DNA from: a virus
Length of the DNA: 20,999 bases
Direction: 5' to 3' (one strand)
Virus record (IMG/VR): IMGVR_UViG_3300037342_000014
Coordinates: 1-20,999 of that record
Shown: piece after piece, positions 13,473-20,035 of the stretch
Numbering within the stretch: position 1 is the stretch's first letter
Layout: the number at the start of each line of letters is the position of its first letter
Program-made: the position numbers and the translations under genes
Notes under the pieces: model-generated
Seen by the model: the letters and a program-made list of their open reading frames with translations, nothing else
Told to the model about the DNA's origin: nothing
Databases searched by the model: none

Positions 13473-13647
13473 TAATTTTTTTCTCCCAATTAATAACTTC
13501 TTTACCGTTAGAGAACCTACTACATCCTAAATATAATATCAATGAGAAATAAGACCATCCGTAATTTTTATCAGGACGCTCACTGTTAATTAAAAAAGAA
13601 AATCCAAAATTCCTGTTATATGCTCCCGCCACACAATAACACCACAT
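13453..13647 (-). CDS. Small protein of unknown function, 64 aa
   Basis: ATG at 13647 shares a base with the previous stop (TAATG) and has a GGGGGGG run about eight bases upstream. It overlaps the next gene by 20 bases. The protein is rich in aromatics, Ser and Asn (NRNFGFSFLI, DKNYGWSYFSLILYLGCSRF) with three Cys, and is not convincingly membrane-spanning. Supported mainly by translation signals and coupling; no family recognised. Confidence 0.5.
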   Translation of the reverse strand: MWCYCVAGAYNRNFGFSFLINSERPDKNYGWSYFSLILYLGCSRFSNGKEVINWEKKINANPAL

Positions 13648-14150
13648 TAAACATCCCCCCCAATAAAATACATCGGTTTCTTTTTAGGTACTGAATACTG
13701 GTGCGGTTTATCTTCCATGTTGGTCTTTAAAGCGTCTGCACCTTTTTCATAATTACGGCGTGATCTACAATATTCTGGGAATACATCACAAATCCCTGGA
13801 AGCATCCTAAAATCAAGTTTATGCTTTTTAACATTTTCAACTTCATATTCTAAAAGACCCGATTCTTCTTTAACAACAAAATTACACATACCTATCAACT
13901 GATATTTCATTTCATCAATAACGCTTCCTTTTTTACCAACAGGAACGGAAGCCATTAATGGGTCTAATCCGTATTCGTTTAGTTCTCTTTCTTCGTTAAT
14001 CCTTATAAATTCTTTCCACTTCATAAGTTGCTTATCAATAACATCCTTTGTCATGTGCCCACAGGATTTCTTATCATAAGTGAAAGTATATATCAACTGC
14101 CACAAATACTTGATCGGCATCCGGGACGCGTCTTTGAAATTAATCAGCAT
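13647..14150 (-). CDS. Phage protein of unknown function, 167 aa
   Basis: The ATG lies inside the end of the small membrane-protein gene, overlapping it by 11 bases, with no independent ribosome site, so translation is probably coupled. The protein is charged and helical in the middle (KQLMKWKEFIRINEERELNE), with five Cys scattered along it, a basic segment EYCRSRRNYEKGAD near residue 130, and a Pro/Lys-rich end. No recognised domain. Local A+T content is visibly higher than in the portal gene next door, as for the two neighbouring small genes, which may mark later acquisition. Confidence 0.65.
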   Translation of the reverse strand: MLINFKDASRMPIKYLWQLIYTFTYDKKSCGHMTKDVIDKQLMKWKEFIRINEERELNEYGLDPLMASVPVGKKGSVIDEMKYQLIGMCNFVVKEESGLLEYEVENVKKHKLDFRMLPGICDVFPEYCRSRRNYEKGADALKTNMEDKPHQYSVPKKKPMYFIGGDV

Positions 14151-14274
14151 AGTCTACACAATCGTTTGAGTAGCAACGTGCATCGTCGGCGTATAAATAA
14201 AATTGTATTATTAAAATTGAGGTTATTGCAAATATGAGTGTAAAGAGGATTGCTAGGAAGATTTTGTTTTGCAT
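14140..14274 (-). CDS. Small single-pass membrane protein, 44 aa
   Basis: A short ORF six bases after the portal stop encodes MQNKIFLAILFTLIFAITSI and then LIIQFYLYADDARCYSNDC, ending DYAD. Residues ~4-27 form one hydrophobic helix after a single Lys; the acidic tail with two Cys four residues apart would lie outside the cytoplasm. The stop overlaps the next ATG by 11 bases, consistent with a real coupled gene. Small membrane proteins in this position in podoviruses can be holin- or spanin-like, but nothing specific identifies it. Confidence 0.6.
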   Translation of the reverse strand: MQNKIFLAILFTLIFAITSILIIQFYLYADDARCYSNDCVDYAD

Positions 14275-14279
14275 TGTCT

Positions 14280-15932
14280 TTACTTGGTTGCTAAAGCCTC
14301 TTTGTGTTGTTTATGAGCGCCAGCTGCCTTCTGCGCTGTGTCTGCCATTTGATTCTGCTGTTGCATCTTAGCCTGGGCTTGCATGGCTTCCGCGTTCTTC
14401 TTCCGGATTTCCTCTACCTTGCGCTTCTCACGGACAAAGGTTGGGTCAACATTTAAGAAGTCGGCACTTCCCGCGATAATGCGATCACCGTCAACATTGT
14501 CTTTAGCGTCAGGTATGATACCGTTAATTGCGCCCACGATCTGTAACCAAGTGGTAAGGCCTCCAAGAGCGGCAGCACGTTGGGCTTTGGCGAGAGGGGA
14601 CATAAATATAACACCAATGTCCATCTTGTTATTCTTGTCAACTAACTCCCTTGGAGGTGGTGGAAAGACCCCACGGCTGTTTATAATGTCGAAAGCTCTG
14701 AGCTGTGATTGGCCTATCTTCTTGGTCATACGACCAACAACGGGACCAACAAGTTCGAGAGCTTCTGTTATGCGTTGATTAACTTCGGGATTGTTCATGT
14801 CCTTTGATACGTTGGACATGGCTTTAAATAGGTTCAGGAAGAAGCCGCGATCAATTAATTCTTGCTCCATCTGCATCATTTCAACAGATAGCTTGGGGTC
14901 ATTGCCTGTTGGTATCTGAAAATAATCTTCTTTGGTATATTTGGTCTTGTCGTAATAATTCATGGCGTCAGGGTTTTGGGAGAAGCGTCCTAGCCAGAAA
15001 CGTGCCGGCATGGCCGCGGCGCCACCGGCGGCCTTCATAGCAAACTTTAAATTGGTTTTCTTCTGTGCGTTGGCGAGCTTGATTGAAGACAGGACATCCA
15101 TTGCAGGGCTGTAAGCCATGTCATCCCCGGATTGAATCCAGAACTCAAGCACGGCATAAAGATTGGTATTGTATCCCTTCTCATCAAACTTGTGCGCTTC
15201 TTCGGGGTAATACCAGACAGACCTAAATGGCATGTTTACTGAATCTTTCTTTGAAGCGTCCCTAACGTCACGGGGCCCAACGTAATGCTCAATGTCAAAC
15301 AGTTCGAAATACTTATCAGCATCAAGCGCTTCTTTGACGTTCTTGGGGATTGCATTAGGCCATCGCTCTTTGATTTGGATAGCGGTGTACTTGAACCTGC
15401 GGAATAGACCAACGACCTCCCCGCGGTAATCACGCTCATAGCTGCATTGCTGAACTGGTATTGAGGTGTATCTTACGTGATCGCGCCAATCTTCTTCCGT
15501 GGCAATAGGAGCAGAACCGGCCCAAAGATCATCGGTGTACGCTTCCAAGATTGTTTCATTCCAATTTGAGGCATTGTTTATATCGGTCTGAATGTCAGAA
15601 CATTCTTTGAAGTAACGCTGTACGTTTCCGCTCTGGTTCTTCTTAGGGTCAATCGCGGAGAACCCAAGCCACTTATTTACTGAACTGGTAAGCTTGGAAT
15701 GGAATCCTGCGGCAGATTCCCTTAATGCAAGTCTTGCCCGTGAATCGAAAAGGTAAGCGTCATTGAGGCGCATGTCTTCTGTTTTTATGGTGGTAATCCA
15801 TGCTTTGGAAGGGATGCAAAAATTTGCGACATCTTGCAAGTAAGAATAGCGGTTGCCATCCTTGCCTTTGAGATAGATGCTTTTGGCTACTAAGTTTTTA
15901 ATGTCTGTATTTGTGCTTACAATAGGGGGCAT
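14280..15932 (-). CDS. Portal / head-to-tail connector (T7 gp8-like), 550 aa
   Basis: Length is close to T7 gp8 (536 aa). The N-terminal ~95 residues (YLQDVANFCIPSK, then LFDSRARLALRESAAGFHSKL and NKWLGFSAID) show the conserved connector pattern in which the first helices are followed by 'a..lAs.l.s.Ltsp...WF'. Further family elements include SYERDYRGEVVGLFRRFKYTA near 170-190, RSVWYYPEEAHK, and MMQMEQELIDRGFFLNLF plus NQRITEALELVGPVVGRMTKK at ~350-415. The last ~45 residues are a Gln/Ala/Lys-rich tail. Dodecameric portals sit at one head vertex, where they bind terminase during packaging and the adaptor afterwards. Confidence 0.9.
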   Translation of the reverse strand: MPPIVSTNTDIKNLVAKSIYLKGKDGNRYSYLQDVANFCIPSKAWITTIKTEDMRLNDAYLFDSRARLALRESAAGFHSKLTSSVNKWLGFSAIDPKKNQSGNVQRYFKECSDIQTDINNASNWNETILEAYTDDLWAGSAPIATEEDWRDHVRYTSIPVQQCSYERDYRGEVVGLFRRFKYTAIQIKERWPNAIPKNVKEALDADKYFELFDIEHYVGPRDVRDASKKDSVNMPFRSVWYYPEEAHKFDEKGYNTNLYAVLEFWIQSGDDMAYSPAMDVLSSIKLANAQKKTNLKFAMKAAGGAAAMPARFWLGRFSQNPDAMNYYDKTKYTKEDYFQIPTGNDPKLSVEMMQMEQELIDRGFFLNLFKAMSNVSKDMNNPEVNQRITEALELVGPVVGRMTKKIGQSQLRAFDIINSRGVFPPPPRELVDKNNKMDIGVIFMSPLAKAQRAAALGGLTTWLQIVGAINGIIPDAKDNVDGDRIIAGSADFLNVDPTFVREKRKVEEIRKKNAEAMQAQAKMQQQNQMADTAQKAAGAHKQHKEALATK

Positions 15933-15934
15933 AT

Positions 15935-16195
15935 TTAACCGCCGATCAGTGAACTAGATTTAACATCTGCGCCTGTGAGTATCCCCAAACCACCCGTATT
16001 ATCCGTGACCCCACCGCTCGCCAACAACGTAGCCCGTTGATCTGCGACCGTGGCCGCGGCTGTTGTGTTGGCTGTTGATTGACTTGGGGTTGTGGGCGCT
16101 GTTTGAGATGGTGACTTAGGAGATGATGTTAAGGCTGAAACTCCTTCTGTCAACGCACCGCCAACTAATGCCCCTATCAAAACATCAATAGCCAT
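15935..16195 (-). CDS. Small Gly/Ser/Thr-rich protein next to portal, 86 aa
   Basis: ATG overlaps the acetyltransferase stop as TAATG. The N-terminal 22 residues are a small hydrophobic, glycine-containing helix (VLIGALVGGALTEGVSAL), followed by a Pro/Ser/Thr linker and a C-terminal RATLLASGGVTDNTGGLGI and SSSLIGG. Small proteins of this build, often ending in a 'TLLG'-like motif, lie beside portal genes in many podoviruses; their role is not established. It could be a minor structural component. Confidence 0.68.
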   Translation of the reverse strand: MAIDVLIGALVGGALTEGVSALTSSPKSPSQTAPTTPSQSTANTTAAATVADQRATLLASGGVTDNTGGLGILTGADVKSSSLIGG

Positions 16196-16644
16196 TACCT
16201 ATCCAATCTCTTGCAAAGCTGCATATCTGTTTTCTCGTAACCTTGACGTATTAAAGCCTTGCTCCAATCCATTGCAAACTTAATATGGTGAGTGACAATC
16301 TGAACGCCTAAAAGTTTTAACTGTTCATCACACCATTTAATTAAAAACATCCCATATCCACGTTTATTGGGGTCAACGAATATAATATCTTCCGTCGCTG
16401 TTAAACATTTTTTATAGTGAAGGTTTGGACGCACCACGTAAACGGCGTACCCGACAAGTTTCGCATCACCATCACGCATTGAATAAGCGCGAATCATTCC
16501 CATTGACTGCATCTTCAAATACAGTTCATAGTCAGGGTCTAAAGGAATGTCTTTGTAATGTGCAATTTCTTCCCAATGTTTTTCAAGGAGTGGCTTTACT
16601 TCTTCAAGCAGTTCTAATGTGATGGGTTCTTCTGCGAATTTCAT
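16195..16644 (-). CDS. GNAT-family N-acetyltransferase-like protein, 149 aa
   Basis: The fold order beta-alpha-beta of GNAT enzymes can be followed: VGYAVYVVRPNLHYKK (beta2-3, residues ~62-78), ATEDIIFVDPNKRGYGMFLIKW (beta4 with the acetyl-CoA pyrophosphate-binding R-G-x-G-x loop near 92-98 and helix 3), then QIVTHHIKFAMDWSKALIRQGYEKTD (beta5 to helix 4). Phages commonly carry such a gene beside terminase and portal; the acceptor is unknown. Its ribosome site AAGGA lies in a small hairpin at 16653-16671. Confidence 0.75.
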   Translation of the reverse strand: MKFAEEPITLELLEEVKPLLEKHWEEIAHYKDIPLDPDYELYLKMQSMGMIRAYSMRDGDAKLVGYAVYVVRPNLHYKKCLTATEDIIFVDPNKRGYGMFLIKWCDEQLKLLGVQIVTHHIKFAMDWSKALIRQGYEKTDMQLCKRLDR

Positions 16645-16652
16645 TAATTAAT

Positions 16653-16671
16653 ATCCTTATTCTAAAAGGAT
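16653..16671 (-). promoter_or_regulatory. Hairpin covering the Shine-Dalgarno of the GNAT gene
   Basis: On the minus strand ATCCTT pairs with AAGGAT around a 7-base loop. AAGGA is the ribosome site of the GNAT gene. Six A/T-rich base pairs give only modest stability, so this may be incidental. Confidence 0.35.
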
Positions 16672-16677
16672 TAAATG

Positions 16678-16950
16678 TCAAGAGTCTTTTGACTTATTTG
16701 ATAACTGAAACGCATCCCTGGCTTGTTCGAGCATACCATACAAAAGACAAACATCATTCGCCGGTCCCTGTACATGGATATGTGTTGGAGTCTGTCCTGT
16801 CAAGTCTTTTGCGATCACAATAACTTGATGATGGTCACTGATGTTGCCTAACAGTTTGGCGATTGATTCCTTTGATTCTCTGCTTGCTTTGGCGTTCTGA
16901 CCTTCTAATGGCTGACCATCAATGCTTTCAATATTCATTTCTTCTGACAT
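16678..16950 (-). CDS. Small acidic phage protein of unknown function, 90 aa
   Basis: An upstream in-frame ATG exists inside the terminase gene, but the ATG at 16950 (MSEEMNIESIDGQ) follows GGAG at six bases and lies one base after the terminase stop, so I start it there. The protein has an acidic first half and a small alpha/beta part (HQVIVIAKDLTGQTPTHIHV, ending near NDVCLLYGMLEQARDAFQL). This could be a regulatory or structural protein; none is recognised. Confidence 0.68.
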   Translation of the reverse strand: MSEEMNIESIDGQPLEGQNAKASRESKESIAKLLGNISDHHQVIVIAKDLTGQTPTHIHVQGPANDVCLLYGMLEQARDAFQLSNKSKDS

Positions 16951-16951
16951 T

Positions 16952-18523
16952 TTAATCTCCGTATTGTTGTAGGTTGCTGACGTCCTCTTGGCCTGTGCCG
17001 CGCGTGTTGCTGAAATTGTCATCTGCGACTCTTTGCATCTGTTGGCTTACTGGCGCATAAACCAACTCTTTAAAGTTTTGTTCAAATGCCCATTGTAACA
17101 TTTTCCAACAATCCGCTCTACCTGGACTTCTTGGCGGATCTAATTTTTCTTTGATATCTTTTTTTTCAATAAGCTGAATTTGACCAGACTTATTCTCAAA
17201 CCATTCGTCTGCTTCAAGTTCTTCGCATAGATAATCGTCTTTGATGTTAGCCGCCGCTGCTCCTTTAATCCCACGCTCACGAGCAATAAAAGCCGCCTCT
17301 GCCCGTTTGTTAGCGTAGATGCGTTTCTTTTCTTTTCCTGGGCCAGCATCGGTTGTATCAAAAGCCGCACTTGAACCATGAAACTTAATAATCTGAATAC
17401 CAGACAAATATTGTTCAGAAAACTTTGAAAGCTCTTGCCATACACCAATACCAATGCCATCACAATCAACTATAATGAAGTTTCCAGAACAAGCCTTGCA
17501 CATCTCAACGGCTTTGATCGCTGCGACACTTGGCGCAATTGTGGCTGTTGTGTACACATCCGTAACCTCCCCACCCGATCCAGCCATAAATACATTATCA
17601 TCCATTCCTTCACCTGCGCTGTCAACTGCCACCCCCCTATTAAAAGAAAACCTTGCTAAGAACCCATGGCGCTCTTGCATCTTAGACATAACATCAGGAC
17701 CAAATAACTTATTTATTGATTGATTAGGGACCTGTCCTAGCACACGACTGACCCAACGCGGATCACCTTCTCCCCACCTTAAACGCTTGTCTTCTACCCA
17801 TTCATAGGTAACAAGTCCAGGGATTATGATTGAACGGCTCTTGACATTTGGGCTATCCAAGCAACTAAAATGAAACACAATGTTATTCTTTCGGTCTTTC
17901 AACCCCTTGGCGAATCGGCCATCCGTGCGCGTGGGATTACCCATAAACACGATTAAGACATTCTCTCCCGTTGCAATGCCGTCAATTTGATCGTAAATGT
18001 TATCCTCAACGCTTTGGGCTTCGGTGACTAAGATACACTGATTAAAGGCTGATCTGATTCCCTGGAACTTGCCGCCACCGCTTCCGGCGCTTTCTTTTGT
18101 GGTAAATCCTATTAAAAACCACTCACCCTTTCTCATTTCAATATACGGCTCATTTAAAGGATTTCCCTGCTTGATCTTCTTACCATTGTATCGGGTCATT
18201 GTTTCTGCCCACATGATGTACTTGACTTGGCGATCTGTTGGTGCGGTAAGAACCACCTTTGATGGTATGCACGTATCAAGAAACCAGTTAGCTATACAAC
18301 CACCCAGAAAGTCTTTGCCTAATGAATGGCCGGAAGCTATGTAAATAGGCTTGCGCTCTTTCATGGCTATTGGAATTGCATTTAGGACTTCTTCCTGGGG
18401 TTCTGTGATAGGGTAGGGAAGCTGTAGCTGTTCTTCAAGATAGCATTTAATATTCCCATGCCACCTCTTAGCAACCTTAGATGCGATTTCTGACAACTTT
18501 GATTTCTCTTGGCTTTTTTGCAT
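16952..18523 (-). CDS. Terminase large subunit, 523 aa
   Basis: The ATPase part shows a Walker A-like IASGHSLGKDF (residues ~62-72), a Walker B-like CILVTEAQSVED (~163-174, acid at E168) and the coupling element FMGNPTRTDGRF (~193-204). The nuclease part shows the RNase H-like acids in GVAVDSAGEGMDDN (D301) and IIVDCDGIGIG (D353), and a distal SPGRADCWKML element near 480. This motor cuts and pumps DNA into the head through the portal. The Walker A loop has Asp where Ser/Thr is usual. The ATG at 18523 overlaps the small-terminase gene by 47 bases without a clear ribosome site; a TTG nearer that gene's stop is an alternative start. Confidence 0.9.
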   Translation of the reverse strand: MQKSQEKSKLSEIASKVAKRWHGNIKCYLEEQLQLPYPITEPQEEVLNAIPIAMKERKPIYIASGHSLGKDFLGGCIANWFLDTCIPSKVVLTAPTDRQVKYIMWAETMTRYNGKKIKQGNPLNEPYIEMRKGEWFLIGFTTKESAGSGGGKFQGIRSAFNQCILVTEAQSVEDNIYDQIDGIATGENVLIVFMGNPTRTDGRFAKGLKDRKNNIVFHFSCLDSPNVKSRSIIIPGLVTYEWVEDKRLRWGEGDPRWVSRVLGQVPNQSINKLFGPDVMSKMQERHGFLARFSFNRGVAVDSAGEGMDDNVFMAGSGGEVTDVYTTATIAPSVAAIKAVEMCKACSGNFIIVDCDGIGIGVWQELSKFSEQYLSGIQIIKFHGSSAAFDTTDAGPGKEKKRIYANKRAEAAFIARERGIKGAAAANIKDDYLCEELEADEWFENKSGQIQLIEKKDIKEKLDPPRSPGRADCWKMLQWAFEQNFKELVYAPVSQQMQRVADDNFSNTRGTGQEDVSNLQQYGD

Positions 18524-18740
18524 TGATTTCTAAAAGAGCGGTTATGAGATCATCGGCTTTGTGTTCGTGCTTATCGGATATTCCTTTGAGTGCAACTGGA
18601 AGGGCTATCTGTAATTTTTGCTTATCATCGAATTTATACCAATTTGCAATAAGATATGAAGTAGTCATTGCTAACAACGTGCCGTCTTCAAATCTTTCAA
18701 AATTTGTTTTAGGGCCTGACTTACCTTTTACTCCACTCAT
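18477..18740 (-). CDS. Probable terminase small subunit, 87 aa
   Basis: The gene directly precedes and overlaps the large subunit. Its N-terminus VKGKSGPKTNFERFEDG is a basic motif typical of small terminases and other phage DNA-binding proteins, followed by a compact helical part (TLLAMTTSYLIANWYKF, KQKLQIALPVALKGI) and a basic end. It is shorter than most small terminases (usually about 100-180 aa). Assignment rests mainly on position and the DNA-binding N-terminus. Ribosome site GAGAGG lies about nine bases before ATG. It is the first gene of the leftward operon. Confidence 0.65.
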   Translation of the reverse strand: MSGVKGKSGPKTNFERFEDGTLLAMTTSYLIANWYKFDDKQKLQIALPVALKGISDKHEHKADDLITALLEINAKKPREIKVVRNRI

Positions 18741-18780
18741 TTGAAATAACCTCTCTACTTATATGATAGACCTTAATATT

Positions 18781-18816
18781 TTCCTTGCAGTAGGAAGCCA
18801 CATTGGCCTTGCCAAT
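18781..18816 (-). other. Two adjacent small hairpins in the leftward leader
   Basis: ATTGGC-AAG-GCCAAT (18816-18802, 6 bp, 3-base loop) is followed on the minus strand by TTCCT-6-base loop-AGGAA (18796-18781, 5 bp). They lie between the terminator-like hairpin and the small-terminase start and may shape the 5' untranslated RNA or bind a protein as DNA. Confidence 0.45.
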
Positions 18817-18852
18817 ATATTTTGGAACTCTGCTTTGCATATTTGTTAAATA

Positions 18853-18881
18853 CAAAAACTCCCGTCGACAAATACGAGAGT
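18853..18881 (-). terminator. Intrinsic terminator-like hairpin in the leftward leader
   Basis: On the minus strand ACTCTCG (18881-18875) pairs with CGGGAGT (18864-18858), 7 bp with one G-U pair and a 10-base loop, directly followed by TTTTTG. It lies ~40 bases downstream of the predicted leftward start site, so it would act as an attenuator or as a stop for transcripts entering from the right. Confidence 0.55.
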
Positions 18882-18892
18882 CTTGTATACAT

Positions 18893-18905
18893 TCGGTTTG
18901 ACCGA
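18893..18905 (-). other. Small hairpin at the start of the leftward leader
   Basis: TCGGT-CAA-ACCGA is a perfect 5-bp stem with a 3-base loop on the minus strand. As DNA it is an inverted repeat that could also be an operator just downstream of the promoter candidate. Confidence 0.4.
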
Positions 18906-18929
18906 TACTGTGTTAATCTTCATGTTTTA

Positions 18930-18957
18930 ATTTTAGCACCCACAAATTTTATTGCAA
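18930..18957 (-). promoter_or_regulatory. Candidate leftward promoter for the virion operon
   Basis: TTGCAA (18957-18952), a 16-base spacer and TAAAAT (18935-18930) on the minus strand give 4/6 and 5/6 matches to sigma70 boxes. The predicted start falls at or near the ATG at 18923 of a 25-codon ORF, so a leaderless peptide is conceivable but unproven. Confidence 0.45.
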
Positions 18958-18979
18958 TAAAAAATAAATAAAAATTTTC

Positions 18980-19006
18980 TTGACGTCAATTGTACATTGG
19001 TATAAT
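18980..19006 (+). promoter_or_regulatory. Rightward sigma70-type promoter of the replication operon
   Basis: TTGACG (18980-18985) and TATAAT (19001-19006) are separated by 15 bases, slightly short but with a perfect -10. The palindrome TGACGTCA overlaps the -35 box (18981-18988) and could be an operator. Transcription would begin near 19013, exactly at the first arm of the leader RNA's long stem. Confidence 0.7.
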
Positions 19007-19013
19007 ATTTGAA

Positions 19014-19156
19014 TTGCGAGTTAGAAAAAGTGTACGAAACTTTATGATAAATCCAATACAAAAACCAAAGATTGATTTGTTGACCCCGTGCTTGGCTAAC
19101 TCGCAAGTCTGCCTTCCATTGTGTTTCTACACTCTGGGCACGGGGTTCCTTTTTTT
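19014..19156 (+). ncRNA. Structured leader or small RNA with pseudoknot, unrecognised class
   Basis: TTGCGAGTTAG (19014-19024) is perfectly complementary to CTAACTCGCAA (19096-19106). Inside that stem lie AAAGT/ACTTT (19027-19031 with 19039-19043) and AAATC-C-AAT/ATTGATTT (19049-19057 with 19071-19078, one bulged C, extendable). ACCCCGTGC (19083-19091), within the same loop, pairs perfectly with GCACGGGGT (19138-19146) outside it, creating a pseudoknot. Between these are GTGT-TTCT-ACAC (19121-19132) and flanking CCA/TGG. The final arm is followed by TTCC and seven Ts, terminator-like, then GAGG and the ATG at 19165. I do not recognise a known RNA family. A 39-codon ORF (19044-19163) without ribosome site overlaps it. 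Confidence 0.65.
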
Positions 19157-19164
19157 GAGGTAAT

Positions 19165-19773
19165 ATGGCTAAACGATTTACTGAAACAGAAAAATGGAAA
19201 GACCCTTGGTTCTGTGGTTTAAATGAAAAGCAGAAGCTCTTTTGGTTCTACCTTTTAGATACCTGCGATCATGCTGGAATATGGCAGGTTAACTGGCCTT
19301 TAGTGGACTTCTATATTAAAGGATACAAGCATGATTCATATAAGTTTGAAGGGCGTATTCTGTATATATCTGAAAATAAATGGTTTATAAAAAAGTTTAT
19401 TGATTTTCAGTACAAAGGAAAGTTAAATCCCGATAATTCTGCCCATAAATCTGTTATTGACAGGCTTGAAAAAGAAGGGGCTTGGCAGGGGCTAGCTAGC
19501 CCCTTGGCAGGGTCTAAGGATAAGGATATGGATAAAGATAAGGTTAAAGACATGGAAGGGATTGTTAAGGGAAACCAAAAAGAACTTTACCTATCTGCAG
19601 TGTATCTAACCAAAGAAGAACACGCCAAGCTAATCACCCGATTTGGGGATGAAGGAGTTAAACAGCGCATTTATGATCTAAACAACGGCATAATGTCAAA
19701 GGGCTATAAGTATAAAAGCCACTATCACACAATTCTAAGCTGGGAGCGCAGACATGAACGACTCACTAAATGA
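19165..19773 (+). CDS. Probable phage replication initiator / replisome organiser, 202 aa
   Basis: Residues 1-60 (ETEKWKDPWFCGLNEKQKL, FYLLDTCDHAGIW, PLVDFYI) follow the N-terminal winged-helix pattern 'W.dpWf..L....kl.w.YLld.cd.aGiw' of phage replisome proteins. A short linker with repeated Lys-Asp pairs (SKDKDMDKDKVKD, ~117-129) follows, and the C-terminal ~60 residues read VYLTKEEHAKLITRFGDEGV, then YDLNNGIMSKGYKYKSHYHTILSWERR, the DnaD-like/replisome C-terminal motif that recruits helicase loading. GAGG lies four bases before the ATG, directly after the structured leader. The linker DNA contains a palindrome with flanking repeats. Confidence 0.72.
   Translation: MAKRFTETEKWKDPWFCGLNEKQKLFWFYLLDTCDHAGIWQVNWPLVDFYIKGYKHDSYKFEGRILYISENKWFIKKFIDFQYKGKLNPDNSAHKSVIDRLEKEGAWQGLASPLAGSKDKDMDKDKVKDMEGIVKGNQKELYLSAVYLTKEEHAKLITRFGDEGVKQRIYDLNNGIMSKGYKYKSHYHTILSWERRHERLTK
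19481..19512. repeat. Palindrome with flanking direct repeats inside the replication gene
   Basis: CTTGGCAGGG occurs at 19481-19490 and 19503-19512, flanking the perfect 16-bp palindrome GGGGCTAGCTAGCCCC at 19488-19503. A run of GGATAA/AGATAA-type repeats follows at ~19515-19550, coding the charged linker. Replication initiator genes of several phages carry their origin in this linker, so this is a candidate origin or protein-binding site; that function is inference. Confidence 0.6.
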
Positions 19774-20017
19774 AATGCAATCATTTGAAGTTGAACCCTT
19801 CAAAATTGACTTTAACCAACCGCCAAACTTAATTCAAAAGGCAATCTTAAAACTTCCCCTGGAAGAACAGCAATATTGGATCGACAAATGGATGGAACAG
19901 CCAGAAATCCGCGAGGGGATAGAAAAAAAGAATAAAGAAATGCAAGATTTTAAGAAAGCACCTGATCTGGTAAGCAATTATAAAAAAGTTGATCCGGCAC
20001 AAAATTGGACTGACTGA
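19754..20017 (+). CDS. Small acidic protein of unknown function, 87 aa
   Basis: ATG lies 20 bases before the stop of the replication gene, with GGGAG seven bases upstream. The protein is helical and charged (KAILKLPLEEQQYWIDKWME, EGIEKKNKEMQDFKK) with no Cys or membrane segment. Coupling to the replication gene suggests a replication accessory role, unproven. Confidence 0.65.
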   Translation: MNDSLNEMQSFEVEPFKIDFNQPPNLIQKAILKLPLEEQQYWIDKWMEQPEIREGIEKKNKEMQDFKKAPDLVSNYKKVDPAQNWTD

Positions 20018-20035
20018 CTACATGAGGACAACAAA

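Larger units (their letters stand above)
18741..19164. promoter_or_regulatory. Divergent control region, 424 bp, without a confident gene
   Basis: This is the only gap above 300 bases. It separates the leftward virion operon from the rightward early-type operon and is A/T-rich in its centre (18951-18980). It holds a leftward promoter candidate, four hairpins in the leftward leader, a rightward promoter and a structured rightward leader, each listed separately. Short ORFs without ribosome sites occur on both strands (18846-18923 minus, 18721-18840 minus, 19044-19163 plus). Confidence 0.8.

Noticed and set aside
14383-14778. Plus-strand ORF of 131 codons
   Set aside because: Antisense to the portal gene; Ser/Pro/Leu-rich composition typical of a mirrored frame.
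18481-18744. Plus-strand ORF of 87 codons mirroring the small terminase
   Set aside because: Almost exactly coincident with the minus-strand gene, no ribosome site, and transcription direction is wrong for this region.
18721-18840. Minus-strand ORF of 39 codons overlapping the small-terminase start
   Set aside because: No ribosome site and it overlaps both the hairpins and the terminase start in another frame; likely chance.
18846-18923. Minus-strand 25-codon ORF whose ATG coincides with the predicted transcript start
   Set aside because: Leaderless translation is possible but nothing else supports it; kept only as a note to the attenuator hypothesis.
19044-19163. Plus-strand 39-codon ORF through the leader RNA
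   Set aside because: No ribosome site, and the sequence is better explained by several long perfect base-paired arms.
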